The notes under the pieces are model-generated. The model saw only the letters and a program-made list of their open reading frames with translations, was not told where the DNA came from and did no database searches. Below are positions 20,965-30,173 of a DNA stretch of 30,206 nt, piece by piece. The stretch covers positions 1 to 30,206 of the forward strand of contig JADNYV010000422.1 of the NCBI GenBank assembly GCA_015501055.1, read 5' to 3'. The first letter of the stretch is position 1. Each line of letters begins with the position of its first letter. The translations under genes were made by a program, and so were the position numbers. Source of the DNA: Mucidula mucida (lineage: Eukaryota; Basidiomycota; Agaricomycetes; Agaricales; Physalacriaceae).

Positions 20965-21345
20965 CTGCCTTGACGGACACGGCGCACTCTTAGGATGATG
21001 TCGCGTTGGAATGCGAAGTGCTAGGCGCTTGAAATAACACGGCGGTCGATGTCTGTCTTTAAGCCGCGAGAAAGTATGCTCTTCCTGCTGTTCTCATTCC
21101 ATCTTATAGCTTGACTACCCTTTAATGTCTTATATGTCTTCATGAACTCTTTGTTCGTGTCTCTTCTGTCCCGCCGTCGAGTTAGGCCTGCCTGTATACA
21201 GCAGTTCCTTATCTCATAGTTCTTTGGAATCAAATCCTTCCTTGATACTCGATTGGTTACAATCACCGTTACATTCGTCCCTTCGTCTTGAACCTGCAGA
21301 AGGCTGCCAGCAGCGCACTCGATTCTCCCCCGACCAGTGTCTACT
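20965..21345. other. No recognisable gene
   Basis: An 81-codon minus-strand frame (21021-21266) has no motif. No repeats noticed. Confidence 0.4.
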
Positions 21346-21348
21346 CAA

Positions 21349-21656
21349 CCACGGACCAACAACGCGAAGAGCGGTGGCATTGGCGACAAGTCTTAGACGA
21401 AGTCTGATTCAGCCGCGTTAGGATACTCCTTAGCGGATTCCCCAGTCGGTTTGGTTGGCTTGGGTCTACGAGAAGCTCCTCGGCTGGACCGACGAGTACC
21501 CTTGGACTGATGATGAAGGTATCTACCATATTCTGTAACTTGCAGGCGCGTTTACTGACGACAACGTTTCAGTCCTGACTTAGATCTCCGTATACCTCTT
21601 TTCTCGAGCCGGGCCAACCGCGTCTACGCGTATCTACTACGAGACGTATCAAAGCA
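21349..21656 (+). pseudogene. Internal fragment of an epoxide hydrolase, duplicate of 11550-11830
   Basis: Aligns in inverted orientation with the lid-region exons of the epoxide hydrolase at 11.2-12.8 kb, including two introns. Readable pieces are DSPVG and DEYPWTDDE; the intron GTATCTACC...GTTTCAG is preserved. From about 21584 to 21656 the two copies are identical by eye (GATCTCCGTATACCTCTTTT ... GTATCAAAGC). The fragment has TAG where the larger copy has TGG (Trp), and a frameshift near 21445. It ends abruptly at 21656. Retained introns show a DNA-level duplication; the identical 3' part suggests it is recent or was gene-converted. Confidence 0.88.
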
Positions 21657-21766
21657 GCCGCCGCTGCGGCTCTTCCTTCAAAAGCCACTTCTTCTGCATA
21701 TTTCGACTCGCCGCGATCTTGTCGAGGGCGCTCCGTCGCCAGTCGAGTTAATGTTCCAAGTTGATC

Positions 21767-21905
21767 CAAGCGGGCTTGGGTCCCTATGAAAATGTTGATA
21801 TACCGTTCAGAGCACGTCGAGAACGCGTGAAATATCAAAAAGATTTTATAGCTGATGATGGTTGTCTTCGGAGAGCAAGGCTTCCTAATTGAGAATTCAT
21901 CAACC
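21767..21905. repeat. Dispersed repeat E, copy 2
   Basis: Aligns with 4168-4313 in the same orientation (CAAGCGGGCTTGGGT, GATTTTATAGCTGATGATGG, GCAAGGCTTCCTAATTGAGA). At 4.2 kb this repeat cuts a dioxygenase; here it lies about 110 bp beyond the epoxide hydrolase fragment. Confidence 0.65.
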
Positions 21906-21909
21906 TTGC

Positions 21910-23080
21910 TACACCCACGGCGCCTGGCGGAGAACTTGGTCTTTGTTCTCTTAATTGTCTACCAAACTAGGCTCTCAACGCTACAGTGCTGGTCTGGACG
22001 GCTTGCCTTTCCGGACCTTTTTCAAATGTACCGTACAACTCCTTCTTGACGCCGACAACGTGTCTTCATCGTGAGTGAAGCCTGTTCAGTGTAGCATCAT
22101 TGAGACTTCCGCAACCACCTTGTACGCAAGCGCTTTGAGGCCCCTCCTAAGCGCTTCGGTAGCCGCGCAATCCAGCAATCCTACCACAGGCAAAAGGATC
22201 ATAGCATCGAATCCTATCATCAAAGCAAACCCCGCAAGGCATCCGGCTTGGAGGTTGGCAAAGAATGGTGCGTTGAAACTGAAAATTGTGTTCTACGTAT
22301 AATACAAGTCTTTTCCCAGCTCCGCCCCCACTGACGAATCATCAACGTTCAAATTCTCTTTTCTACACCTCCGATCATTCATTCCGCGGCTTGCTTCATA
22401 TTCTCTGCAGTTTGCCGGCTTCTCTTTTACTAAGGAATTGACACTTATGTACTTTAAAGGGCACTCAATTCAACATATGGCGAGTTCAACAAAGACATGT
22501 ATCATTGCAAAAAATAGAAGTCCTCGAGCCACACGATACTACAGAATATCCCGGTGATGGACCAGGCTCAAGCGCGCCTTTCTGTACAGCCTCGTACCTC
22601 GCGAGTCGCCGCGGCCCTCAGAAAGAAATGCCTCCTCTGTTTCTTTTTTCACTACGTGAGGCAGGGTATGCCGTGCGCCCGGCTGATACTATTGGTACAT
22701 TTACAGGAACTCCAGGAATCTGGAAGGCAGTATCGCGCACGGGTTTGCTCGTAAATGTAGAATTATTGAATTATTGCTCCATCGCCGGTGTGTCGTACGC
22801 TAATTCGAGGCGAGAAACTCGAATCGTGCTGAGAATGCATAGGAAGTATAAGTCAGTGCGGGACAACGAGAAAACCAGGACTCACTATTGTTGATCACCA
22901 GCCCCGCCTCCATCTAATATGCCGCTAGTACCTGGCATGTTCGGCGATATCGTGATATTACAAGCAGGCGTGAGAGACGGAAAAGTTGGGCGTACTGGAG
23001 CTAGACACATCGAATCTGTGAAGTGCGCCCGGCTCGCCCAAGCGGTGGCGCTCAGCTTCCCATGACGGGGCTCTGCTGAG
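21910..23080. other. No recognisable gene
   Basis: The longest frame (22505-22894, plus, 129 codons) has no motif and an ordinary start context; I do not annotate it. No repeats shared with the rest of the window were seen. Confidence 0.4.
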
Positions 23081-23084
23081 TTAT

Positions 23085-23345
23085 TTGGGGTGGATGGTGG
23101 GACTCGCGCTCTTGGATAGAGGAGATTGACGACTGTTCTGAGATGGCCGCAACGCGTTGATTCCTTTGAATGGTGGTTGTCTGTCTGATTTATGCAGAGC
23201 AGTAGGGAAAAGCTGCGGTTTAGGAAACAGAGGAAATTGAAGAGACTTGCGCGGATGCGGCTGTGGTTTGATTATCCTTGGTGACTTGTTCTCCATGTCC
23301 TGACTCCCGTCAAATTTGTTGAGGACGCCCGGTGATTCCAGTGGG
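23085..23345 (-). repeat. Diverged copy of part of the 2.7-3.0 kb pseudogene
   Basis: Aligns with 2750-3030 in the same orientation (GAGACTTGCGCGGATGC against GAGGCTTGCGCGGAAGC; TTTGTTGAGGACGCCC against CTTGTTGAAGCCGCCC). On the minus strand the reading SPRIIKPQPHPRKSLQFPLF corresponds to basic, Pro-rich sequence in the other copy. Too short and diverged to be a gene. Confidence 0.5.
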
Positions 23346-23576
23346 TATGGGCAATTTGGCGGGTGGGAAAGTTATTTAGCATGACCTTCTAAAAGCGGAC
23401 ACCCAGCCAAAGGGCTCTCTCACCGTCGCACGAATTTACATCTCATGAACGAGGCACTCTGGGACTACAGTTCAGTGAGAGAAAATGTAGAGATTAGCAT
23501 TTCATTTGTAAGTAGTAGAACAAGCTTGTAAACTTAGGACTACAAAGCAAATATCCTACATGAGCGATACACTGAT

Positions 23577-24821
23577 CTAGTAAGGCGGGACAGGGTCATC
23601 TCCATACATGCTAGTAGTTTTCATGCCTGGTTTAACTCTCCACCTCAGCCCACGTTCCGGATCGATGTTCAGATCCTCATAATACAACATCTTCAACTCC
23701 TCTTCGGGCAAAGCTCCGATCCACGCGTTGATGGTACCCCATCCCCACTCTTCCGCCTCGGCAATTTGCCCCCCATCTGAAAGAGGCGTAGTAAAGCGAT
23801 GCCAGATGTTCCCATCTGCGTGGTCCGAATATCGTCTCAAGATTTTACGTATGTCGAAATAGAAATCCTGTCTCATCGAGTCATTCTTCCAACGCCCTGC
23901 AAATGTCTTCTCGGAAAGAGCATGAAATCCTGCGCGCCCCCAGTCGATGAGGACTGGATTATTGCTTCCGTGCCGAAAGATGATGTTGTTGGAATGGAGG
24001 TCGTTATGCGAGACGCCGTAGCGGCGGAGGCGCCTCGCTAGCTCCAGGATTTTTTGAGAAATGACCTCCGCTTGCGCTATAGATATATCGGTGCCCGGGC
24101 AAACAGAGGACATAAGGCGACCGGGGATGTACTCCATCAACAGACCGTCGATGACATCTAGCGCTGGATGGATAGAGGCCCCCAAGGACATAGCAATGCG
24201 TACATGGCCGAAGCATTTCGGAACGAGGCCCAACTTTTGAGCCCCGGTGAGAGCTTCGTACGCCTTCAACTCGGTTCGGCGGGCATTATCAAAGTATCTC
24301 CAGTGATCTAGCTCCTCAAACCACTGCGGGTCATCCTCTGATAGACCATCCTTGTCGAGTATGGGATGGCCACCAGTACGCTGGATGTACATTGTAAGAT
24401 TCGTCTGGAATTCTCTCTCATGGTCAACGCTCCAGGGCACACGACGCTGTCCGACTCGGCGATCGGCAAGCTTGCAGATGAGCCTGTCTGGAAGATCTGA
24501 TCCAGAGTGGAGAGGTTGTATGAGAATACAAGCGGAGTTGGTGAATGGGTGGAACACTCTAAGGACCTTGGCTTCGACCATCCAATTACCGCTGGTCACT
24601 AATGACATTTGAATCATATTGTTAGGTTGATATAGAGCTTCAGGTAGCCTGAAAAAAGTGTTGGAGCATGTTTATCAAAACATTTCAAAGGCTTACTGAA
24701 ACCAAGTATGTGCTGTTCCTTGAGCGGAGTGGCGTAACCTAGTCGATAGCTGACAATGCCAATGAGATGAGGGAGTGAGAGTACAATAGAGGTGGCCTAC
24801 TGGGCGGACTGCGGATAACAT
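23577..24821 (-). CDS. Protein kinase-like protein, about 398 aa
   Basis: Two exons, 24821-24697 and 24648-23577, joined by a 48-nt intron (GTAAGC...TTTTCAG) that keeps the frame; ATG 24821 (MLSAVRPVGHLYC) follows ACAAAAAC. If exon 1 is not translated, ATG 24617 (MIQMSL) gives 346 aa. The kinase-like fold is shown by a probable Lys in ICKLAD (about 101), ELKAYEAL as the alpha-C element, the hinge LLMEYIPG, the catalytic loop VSHNDLHSNNIIF (about 254-266; Asp in HNDLH) and LIDWGRAG (about 274-281; DWG in place of DFG). HNDLH and DWG are typical of small, atypical or aminoglycoside-phosphotransferase-like kinases that are abundant in basidiomycetes. The glycine-rich loop is weak. The substrate is unknown; no transmembrane segment. 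The frame is undamaged, so the gene is probably live. Confidence 0.88.
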
Positions 24822-24987
24822 GTTTTTGTGCTCTGGGATGGTAGAAAGTATGCCTCAAAAGCGAGCAGTACAAAAGCAAGAGGCCCCGGCAAGTCCCGAG
24901 GGTCCATAACGATCATTCCCACCGATGACTGTCCCTTGTCCTGCCCCCCTCCACATGTTCCGTAGATTTTGTAGAGCTTCCATTCCA

Positions 24988-24993
24988 TATATA
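24988..24993 (-). promoter_or_regulatory. Possible TATA box of the kinase-like gene
   Basis: TATATA read leftward (context GGGTATATATGG), about 165 bases before the ATG at 24821. Distance and sequence are plausible but nothing else supports it. Confidence 0.35.
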
Positions 24994-25019
24994 CCCATGC
25001 GAATTCACTCCACATTCTC

Positions 25020-25605
25020 AGCGCTTATTTGAATTCATTTCTGCCACATGCTAAGACACTGCCACTGAATGGTGAATATTTTGCTGCCGGCGGCGGCTCG
25101 TGATGCTACACGCTTATGTGTAACAACAGCGTCTACCAGTGAGAGCCAAATGAGTCCATCTGTGGTTCCTCGACAACTCCAAAGGAGACTCTCTGCCCTA
25201 TTGTCGCGGCGCTAAGTCCACCTCAATAGCGTGACGTGACGTAGATTTATGCCCTGATAGATCTGCGCTGTTGACGCGCGCTACGCCCAATGATGAACCA
25301 TTGATCGATGCACCTTCAAGCACCGCAATGGATGACCTTTGTGTGGCCGCGTGTTGGCAGAAGACGACTTCTGCATTCTATAGCAGCATGCACAGCCTTC
25401 TATACTCTCATTGGTGGAAAACCATGGACACAAAGGATCATGTCTATTGTGTTCTTCACGCGGGTCTGCACCACACTTCGTATAAAAGACAGTCATGTAT
25501 TGCTGGATGCCCCCATCTTCCAACCACCGAGGCATCTATCTCATCCTTCATCTGACACCAACTCTACACCCATTTCCTCCTATCAACTCCACGAACAACT
25601 CGTCC
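25020..25605. other. No recognisable gene
   Basis: Overlapping frames on both strands (for example 25308-25694) have no motif. This stretch is presumably intergenic, between the kinase-like gene and the interrupted gene at 25610, for which it would hold the promoter. Confidence 0.4.
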
Positions 25606-25609
25606 TGAA

Positions 25610-25989
25610 ATGGCCTATAAATTCGTGCTACGTGTGTGGCCCCGGCGCCAAGTTTGAGTTGCCTAAAGTTTGTCGTCTCGTCTTCCGGTTGTAACAAAAT
25701 TGAGGTTTTTCTTTGCAGAAGTTGACTAAGACGACGACAGCAGGCACCTTTGGGGAATACATGAAGTCACTTCTTAGTCCCGGGAGGACGTTTAACACCA
25801 TTAACGTCGAGTACCGAGAGGCTGTTCGCCTGGGTACAGCTGTACGGGTCCACGGCAACACAAAGTCGATCACACGCGCCCAATACTGCTACGAGAAAGG
25901 AAGAGCCAACGAACCTGATGTGCAATACCTTTGTCTTGTTGAAAGTGATCAGTGGGACACCAGCAAAGTCCTAATCAAGGCCCCCTTTG
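25610..25989 (+). pseudogene. Small unrecognised gene interrupted by the chromovirus
   Basis: ATG 25610 in a good context (CCTGAAATGGCC) starts exon 1 (25610-25651, MAYKFVLRVWPRRQ); a 67-nt intron (GTTTGAG...TTTGCAG, 25652-25718) leads in frame to exon 2: KLTKTTTAGTFGEYMKSLLS, NVEYREAVRLGTAVRVHGNT, AQYCYEKGRANEPDVQYLC and WDTSKVLIKAPF. At 25989/25990 the LTR begins, and only five more codons, encoded by the LTR, precede a stop. The codon usage and the spliced frame look genuine; no domain recognised. The remaining 3' part should lie beyond the right edge of the window, after the other LTR. Confidence 0.55.
25985..25989. repeat. Probable target-site duplication (CTTTG) of the chromovirus
   Basis: The five bases directly outside the 3' LTR. 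The partner copy would flank the 5' LTR, which is outside the window, so this cannot be confirmed here. Confidence 0.4.
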
Positions 25990-26512
25990 TGTTAGCGACT
26001 GACTAAGCCACGAGACTCGACCAGGTACCACAGCAAGAACTAAGGAAGAAAGTGTTCATGTTCGTAAGACTAGGCTAGGCCAGGTGTATAAACGAGATCA
26101 GAACTAAAGTACAATGATGCTACACTACTGCTTATATACTAGTAAGTCTGTGTTTGGGACTCCTTGTCCATACATGTTTCCGCTAGGGATGCTCCACGCC
26201 CTTGACCCAGTGTTGTATGCTACTAGTCCGTGAAACCATTAAATACAAGTGGTGACTGCATGTAAGTAATAATACTGAAACGACCATGTGTGCTACGAGT
26301 GTCGGCGGTGTGTATGCAATAGGGAGTCCATGAGGTATTGGCATGTATGATGTCATCCATGTGTTGGGCGTGTGTCCGACATGAGTACGGCTTCGGTAAT
26401 GAAAAGGGGTATGATCGAAACAGATGATGAAACGGTCCGTTGGTTGATAAGACAAGGCTCCCGATAAGATATGATAAGATGTGAAAATGTGAAAATATGG
26501 CGATTCATAACA
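25990..26512 (-). repeat. 3' LTR of the chromovirus (523 bp)
   Basis: Begins TGTTATGAATCGCC at 26512 and ends GTCGCTAACA at 25990 (TG...CA). Aligns end to end with the solo LTR at 8125-8654. A TATATAAGC promoter motif is conserved. The main length difference is a GTCACT insertion in the solo copy. Confidence 0.95.
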
Positions 26513-26525
26513 TCACCCCCTCCTT
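26513..26525 (-). other. Polypurine tract
   Basis: AAGGAGGGGGTGA read leftward, directly before the LTR and overlapping the TAA stop of pol by one or two bases. This is the usual plus-strand primer site of LTR retrotransposons. Confidence 0.85.
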
Positions 26526-28632
26526 AAGGCGCAAGTTCCATTCTGCGCCAGAGTCGCTCCATGAGGGCTGCAGAGGGTAGCGTGACGTCGAGGGGTTCGG
26601 TATCGGGCGGTGGCATGGGTCGGAATAGATGTGATGGAAATTGCGACATGGGGACTTCAATGCGAGCAAGCGCGGGTGGCTTTGGCTTGTTTGGATATTG
26701 TTGGTGGAAATCGCTGATGGCTTCGTCGGCATTTTTGAGATTGCATGCCGGTTCCCATGTCTGCTTGTGTGTGCCATAACCCTTCCAGTGAACCTTGTAT
26801 TGAAAACCCCCGCGGTACTTCCGGGAATTCACCACTTTCTCGACCTCCCATTCCGGTTCGGCTCCTTCCAGCACAGGTGGTGGACGCGTGTCTCGGGGTT
26901 GCGTCGGAAATTGCGGCTCGTGGTAAGGCGTCAGCAGGGCCTCATTGAACACGGGATGAATGCTTTTCCACGTGTGAGGAATCTGAAGCTTGTAAGAGCT
27001 CGTCCCGACTTTCTTGATTACTTTGAACGGCCCGAATCGTTTGTCATCAAGCTTCTTCATTGGTCGATCCGTGCTGAGATTCGTCCCTTCCAGCCATACT
27101 TTGTCGCCTTCCTTGTACTCTACTGCCTCTGTTCGCTTCCTGTCATAAAACCGTTTCATGTCCCCTTTTGCCATCTTCAATGCTGACCCCACTTCATCCC
27201 ATGTCTTCCTCATGCCGTCGGCAAACTCCTGCGCAGTCTCATTTCTCGATGCCGTTTTCGGAGCGGTGCCTTTGTAGGGATGTCTGCCCATGTCTGCGAA
27301 GAACGGAGTGACTTTGGTTGCCGAGTGAACTCGATCGTTGTAAACGAATTCAGCAGAGGGTAGCCATTCGTGCCAGTCGTTCTGATGGTAGTTGACAAAT
27401 AACCGTAAGAAATGTTCTATCTCTTGGTTCAGCCGTTCCGTCTGCCCATTTGCCTGTGGATGATACGCCGTTGTAAAGTTTCCTTGTATGCCCAACAACC
27501 GGTACAACTCCTTCATGAAACGCGAGTGGTATTGTGGACCGCGATCATGTATCATCTGTCGTGGCATCCCATGTATGGGGAAAATGCGATCACGGTAAAT
27601 GCGGGCCATGCCTTCTGACGTCAGAGTGGTGTGTGTCGGTATGATATGTAATCGCTTGGTGAAATGGTCCACAAACGTGCTGATCGCGTTGTATCCTCCT
27701 GATTCCGGCAGCTCTCCAATCATGTCCGTCCCTACTATCTCCCATGGCTCGCTTGGCACATCAATAGGATGAAGAGGTGCAGCCGGCTTCGTGCGATGTG
27801 ACTTTGTAACCTGACATTTTTGACACCCTTCTACGTATTCACGGACGTCTCGGCTGATTCCTGGCCACCAATAGGTACGTGTAATCAGCTCGAGGGTCTT
27901 GTATCGTCCGGGATGCCCTGCAAGCTGTGCGTTGTGATGCATTCCAATAACTTTTCCCCGCAATTCCTTGTCCTTTGGTATGTAAATACAATCCTTCCAT
28001 ATAATAAGTCCATTTTCCTTCTCTTCCCATCCTTTTTCTTTGTTTTCTAATGCTTTTTGTACGTATCTGTCTTTGTTTCCTTTTCTTTGTTTGATTTTGT
28101 TAAGTAATTCGTCCTCCGGTGTATCTACTGTATGTAAAGAAAATTGAATTTGTGAAATAAAAAACTCCGGCTTGAGCAAAACAACGTTTTCGTTATCTTT
28201 TTCCCCCTTCTCAAGGCCTGTCATCCTTGACAAGGCATCAGCTTTCCCCATCGTCTTGCCCGGCTTGTGAATCATCTGTATGTCATACTCCGCTAACTCC
28301 GTAACCCATCTCGCCTGCCTCCGATTCAACTTCTGTGGCTTCCGGAAGTACTGGAGATTTTGATGATCGGTAAACACCTCCACCGTTTCCTTTGCTCCAA
28401 GGAGATATTGTCTCCAGTCGTCAATTGAGTCCATGATAGCCATCATCTCTTTGTCGTAGATCTCATAATTGCGCTCTACTTCGTTCAGCGCACGAGACCG
28501 AAAGGCTACTGGTCTCCATTTTCCGTCAACCAACTGGGAAAGAACCGCCCCGTTCGCATAGTTTGAGGAGTCTGCCTCGACTCGAAACTTGCCGTCGTCG
28601 CGTGGTACGATCAGAACGGGTTCTTCCGTCAT
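26524..28632 (-). CDS. pol: Chromovirus pol, intact 702-codon part: RNase H, integrase, chromodomain
   Basis: Residues 1-135 are RNase H (Asp21 in EADSS, Glu57 in NYEIYDKE, Asp89 in TDHQNL, Asp132 in KADALSR). Residues about 232-273 form the integrase HHCC zinc finger (MHHNAQLAGHPG ... CQKC). The integrase core shows DD35E: Asp303 (GTDMIGEL), Asp363 (IHDRGPQ) and Glu399 (GQTERLNQE), with exactly 35 residues between the last two. A GPF/KVIKKVG module follows at about 533-545. The chromodomain is about 594-645 (EWEVEKVVNSRKYRGGFQYK ... WKGYG ... TWEP), with the aromatic cage positions mostly filled; in related elements it steers integration to heterochromatin marked by histone H3K9 methylation. 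A Pro-rich tail ends at the polypurine tract. The frame starts after a frameshift, so the ATG at 28632 is not the natural start of Pol. Confidence 0.95.
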   Translation of the reverse strand: MTEEPVLIVPRDDGKFRVEADSSNYANGAVLSQLVDGKWRPVAFRSRALNEVERNYEIYDKEMMAIMDSIDDWRQYLLGAKETVEVFTDHQNLQYFRKPQKLNRRQARWVTELAEYDIQMIHKPGKTMGKADALSRMTGLEKGEKDNENVVLLKPEFFISQIQFSLHTVDTPEDELLNKIKQRKGNKDRYVQKALENKEKGWEEKENGLIIWKDCIYIPKDKELRGKVIGMHHNAQLAGHPGRYKTLELITRTYWWPGISRDVREYVEGCQKCQVTKSHRTKPAAPLHPIDVPSEPWEIVGTDMIGELPESGGYNAISTFVDHFTKRLHIIPTHTTLTSEGMARIYRDRIFPIHGMPRQMIHDRGPQYHSRFMKELYRLLGIQGNFTTAYHPQANGQTERLNQEIEHFLRLFVNYHQNDWHEWLPSAEFVYNDRVHSATKVTPFFADMGRHPYKGTAPKTASRNETAQEFADGMRKTWDEVGSALKMAKGDMKRFYDRKRTEAVEYKEGDKVWLEGTNLSTDRPMKKLDDKRFGPFKVIKKVGTSSYKLQIPHTWKSIHPVFNEALLTPYHEPQFPTQPRDTRPPPVLEGAEPEWEVEKVVNSRKYRGGFQYKVHWKGYGTHKQTWEPACNLKNADEAISDFHQQYPNKPKPPALARIEVPMSQFPSHLFRPMPPPDTEPLDVTLPSAALMERLWRRMELAP

Positions 28633-28647
28633 CCTCCGTTCAGCTCC

Positions 28648-28926
28648 TCAAACGCCTCGTGCTGCTCCTCTGCCCCAAACCCATTCGCCCTTCCCGGTTA
28701 GCGATGTCAATGGCTTCGCTACTCCCGCAAATCCCCGGATGAAACGTCGGTAGAAGTTGCAGAAGCCCAGGAATGACTGTACTTCCTTCTTCTTTGTCGG
28801 CTCCTTCCATTCCTTCACTACGGCCACTTTTGCCGGATCCATCTTCACTTCTCCTCCTCCAACAATAACTCCTAAGTAGTCTACAGTATGTGCCTCAAAA
28901 CTACATTTCTCGGGTTTTAAATACAA
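28648..28926 (-). pseudogene. pol: Chromovirus pol: end of reverse transcriptase (thumb), frameshifted
   Basis: Reads LKPEKCSFEAHTVDYLGVIV, then EVQSFLGFCNFYRRFIRGFA and PLTSLTGKGEWVW, the typical RT thumb and connection to RNase H. The frame is lost on both sides: it is out of frame with the YLDD part to the right, and two small indels at about 28635-28670 separate it from RNase H. Confidence 0.9.
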
Positions 28927-28946
28927 CTTATTTACTCGTAATATTT

Positions 28947-29750
28947 CTAATACCCTTCGTACAATCTGTCTATGCTCCTCGAGAGTGTTGTAAAGATAAG
29001 TATATCGTCCAAGTAAACGATAACATGTCCGTCGTCAATCAATTCCTTCAGAATGTGATTCATAAACGATTGGAACGTTGCCGGCGAGTTTGTAAGTCCG
29101 AAGAACATGACTGATGGCTCGAACAGGCCTCGGTTTGTTCTAAACGCCGCTTTCCACTCATCACCTTCTTTGATCCGGATGTTATTGTAACCCCATCGGA
29201 CATCCATCTTCGTAAAAACCTTTGCTCCCTTCAACTTATCGATAAGCTCCTGAATCAACGGCAAGGGGTATCGGTTCTTGATTGTCATGTCGTTCAACTT
29301 CCGATAATCCTGCACTGGCCGAAGGCTTCCGTCCTTCTTCTTGACAAAGAAGAATGGTGACGCCATAGGTGAGATTGATGGCCGTATGCGTCCCGTGCGT
29401 ATGTTTTCCTCCAAGAACTCGTCTAATGCCTTCTGCTCTGATGGACTAAGGGGATAAACCTTGCAGTCAACCGGTTTGGAACCAGGCGTAAGTTCTATCG
29501 CGTGATCCCAGGGTCTTCGCTCCGGTAACTTGTCAAAGTCCGCCTTGCTGAATACATTGGAAAATTCCTCGATGTAAGGTGCAGCAGCGGATGAAGGCTG
29601 TTGTGATCTCAGCTTTTCTCCGCTTTTGCGATAGTTGTCCCAGTCCATCCAGAACAGACGCTCTCCCTCTTCCAACTTCTCTTCTACGTCTTCTCCTTCA
29701 TCTTCCGGTGAGTTGTATCGGGTAGATAGCCGCAGCGGTCTGGGCATCAA
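28947..29750 (-). pseudogene. pol: Chromovirus pol: reverse transcriptase palm and fingers, frameshifted
   Basis: Shows the Ty3/gypsy RT series: [95 protein letters not shown] and the active-site [11 protein letters not shown]. The expected D in the first catalytic motif (KMDV) and the DD of YLDD are present. Just after LIF, near 28990, a single-base shift ends the frame. Confidence 0.93.
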
Positions 29751-30173
29751 TCAAAGTCAATGTGGATTCCGTCCAGTTGATCGTAGGGTTGTGATATCGT
29801 AGCCAATCTAGCCCAAAAGATACTTGTTTTGCCGAGATTGGTGACGGCCAACTCAATCTTTTCGGCATGATCTCCATCTTCATCCGGACCTCACAAAACC
29901 TTCAATTACTCCTCCCTCGTTTAGGGTTCCATCCGCATTGTAAACAGGGAGCTTGACCGGTAACTCCTTGATCGGGAGTCCGTTCTTCTCGACGAATTCT
30001 TTATTGACACAAGAACCCGTTGCTCCACTGTCAAGAAGGGCACTCGTTTCCCATTCAGAGCCTGTGTGTACGCTCTCTATGGTTACTCGAGTTTCATGTC
30101 CTGCCCTTTGTTCCCGGATGTACTTCCTCGACTTTTTAACTCCGTCCAACTTCCACGCGGCTTCCTTTGTCAA
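29698..30173 (-). pseudogene. pol: Chromovirus pol: aspartic protease region, frameshifted
   Basis: Two overlapping pieces. 30173-29880 holds the protease active site SALLDSGATGSCVNKEFVEK (DSG triad; one per monomer, dimeric enzyme). 29883-29698 holds FGLDWLRYHNPTINW, the link before RT. Between them a third frame continues the protease (PDEDGDHAEKIELAV), so at least two indels lie between 29800 and 29890, and another near 29750 separates this from RT. Confidence 0.88.

Noticed and set aside
21297..21409. A plus-strand reading containing TDQQREERWHWRQVLDEV looked like a conserved protein fragment
   Set aside because: The same bases align with an intron and exon edge of the epoxide hydrolase at 11.7-11.8 kb, so the reading is a by-product of that homology.
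22505..22894. 129-codon plus-strand open frame as a possible small gene
   Set aside because: No recognisable motif, promoter or exon structure; length is within chance for this base composition.
23018..23090. GC-rich stretch that could resemble a tRNA
   Set aside because: No T-arm consensus and no cloverleaf could be drawn.
26641..27186. 181-codon plus-strand frame
   Set aside because: It lies antisense to the well-supported integrase-chromodomain frame of the chromovirus and is a shadow.
29698..30173. Overlapping pol frames suggested programmed ribosomal frameshifting
   Set aside because: There are too many shifts (at least five along pol), in both directions and inside conserved domains such as RT just after YLDD; decay or sequence error explains them better.
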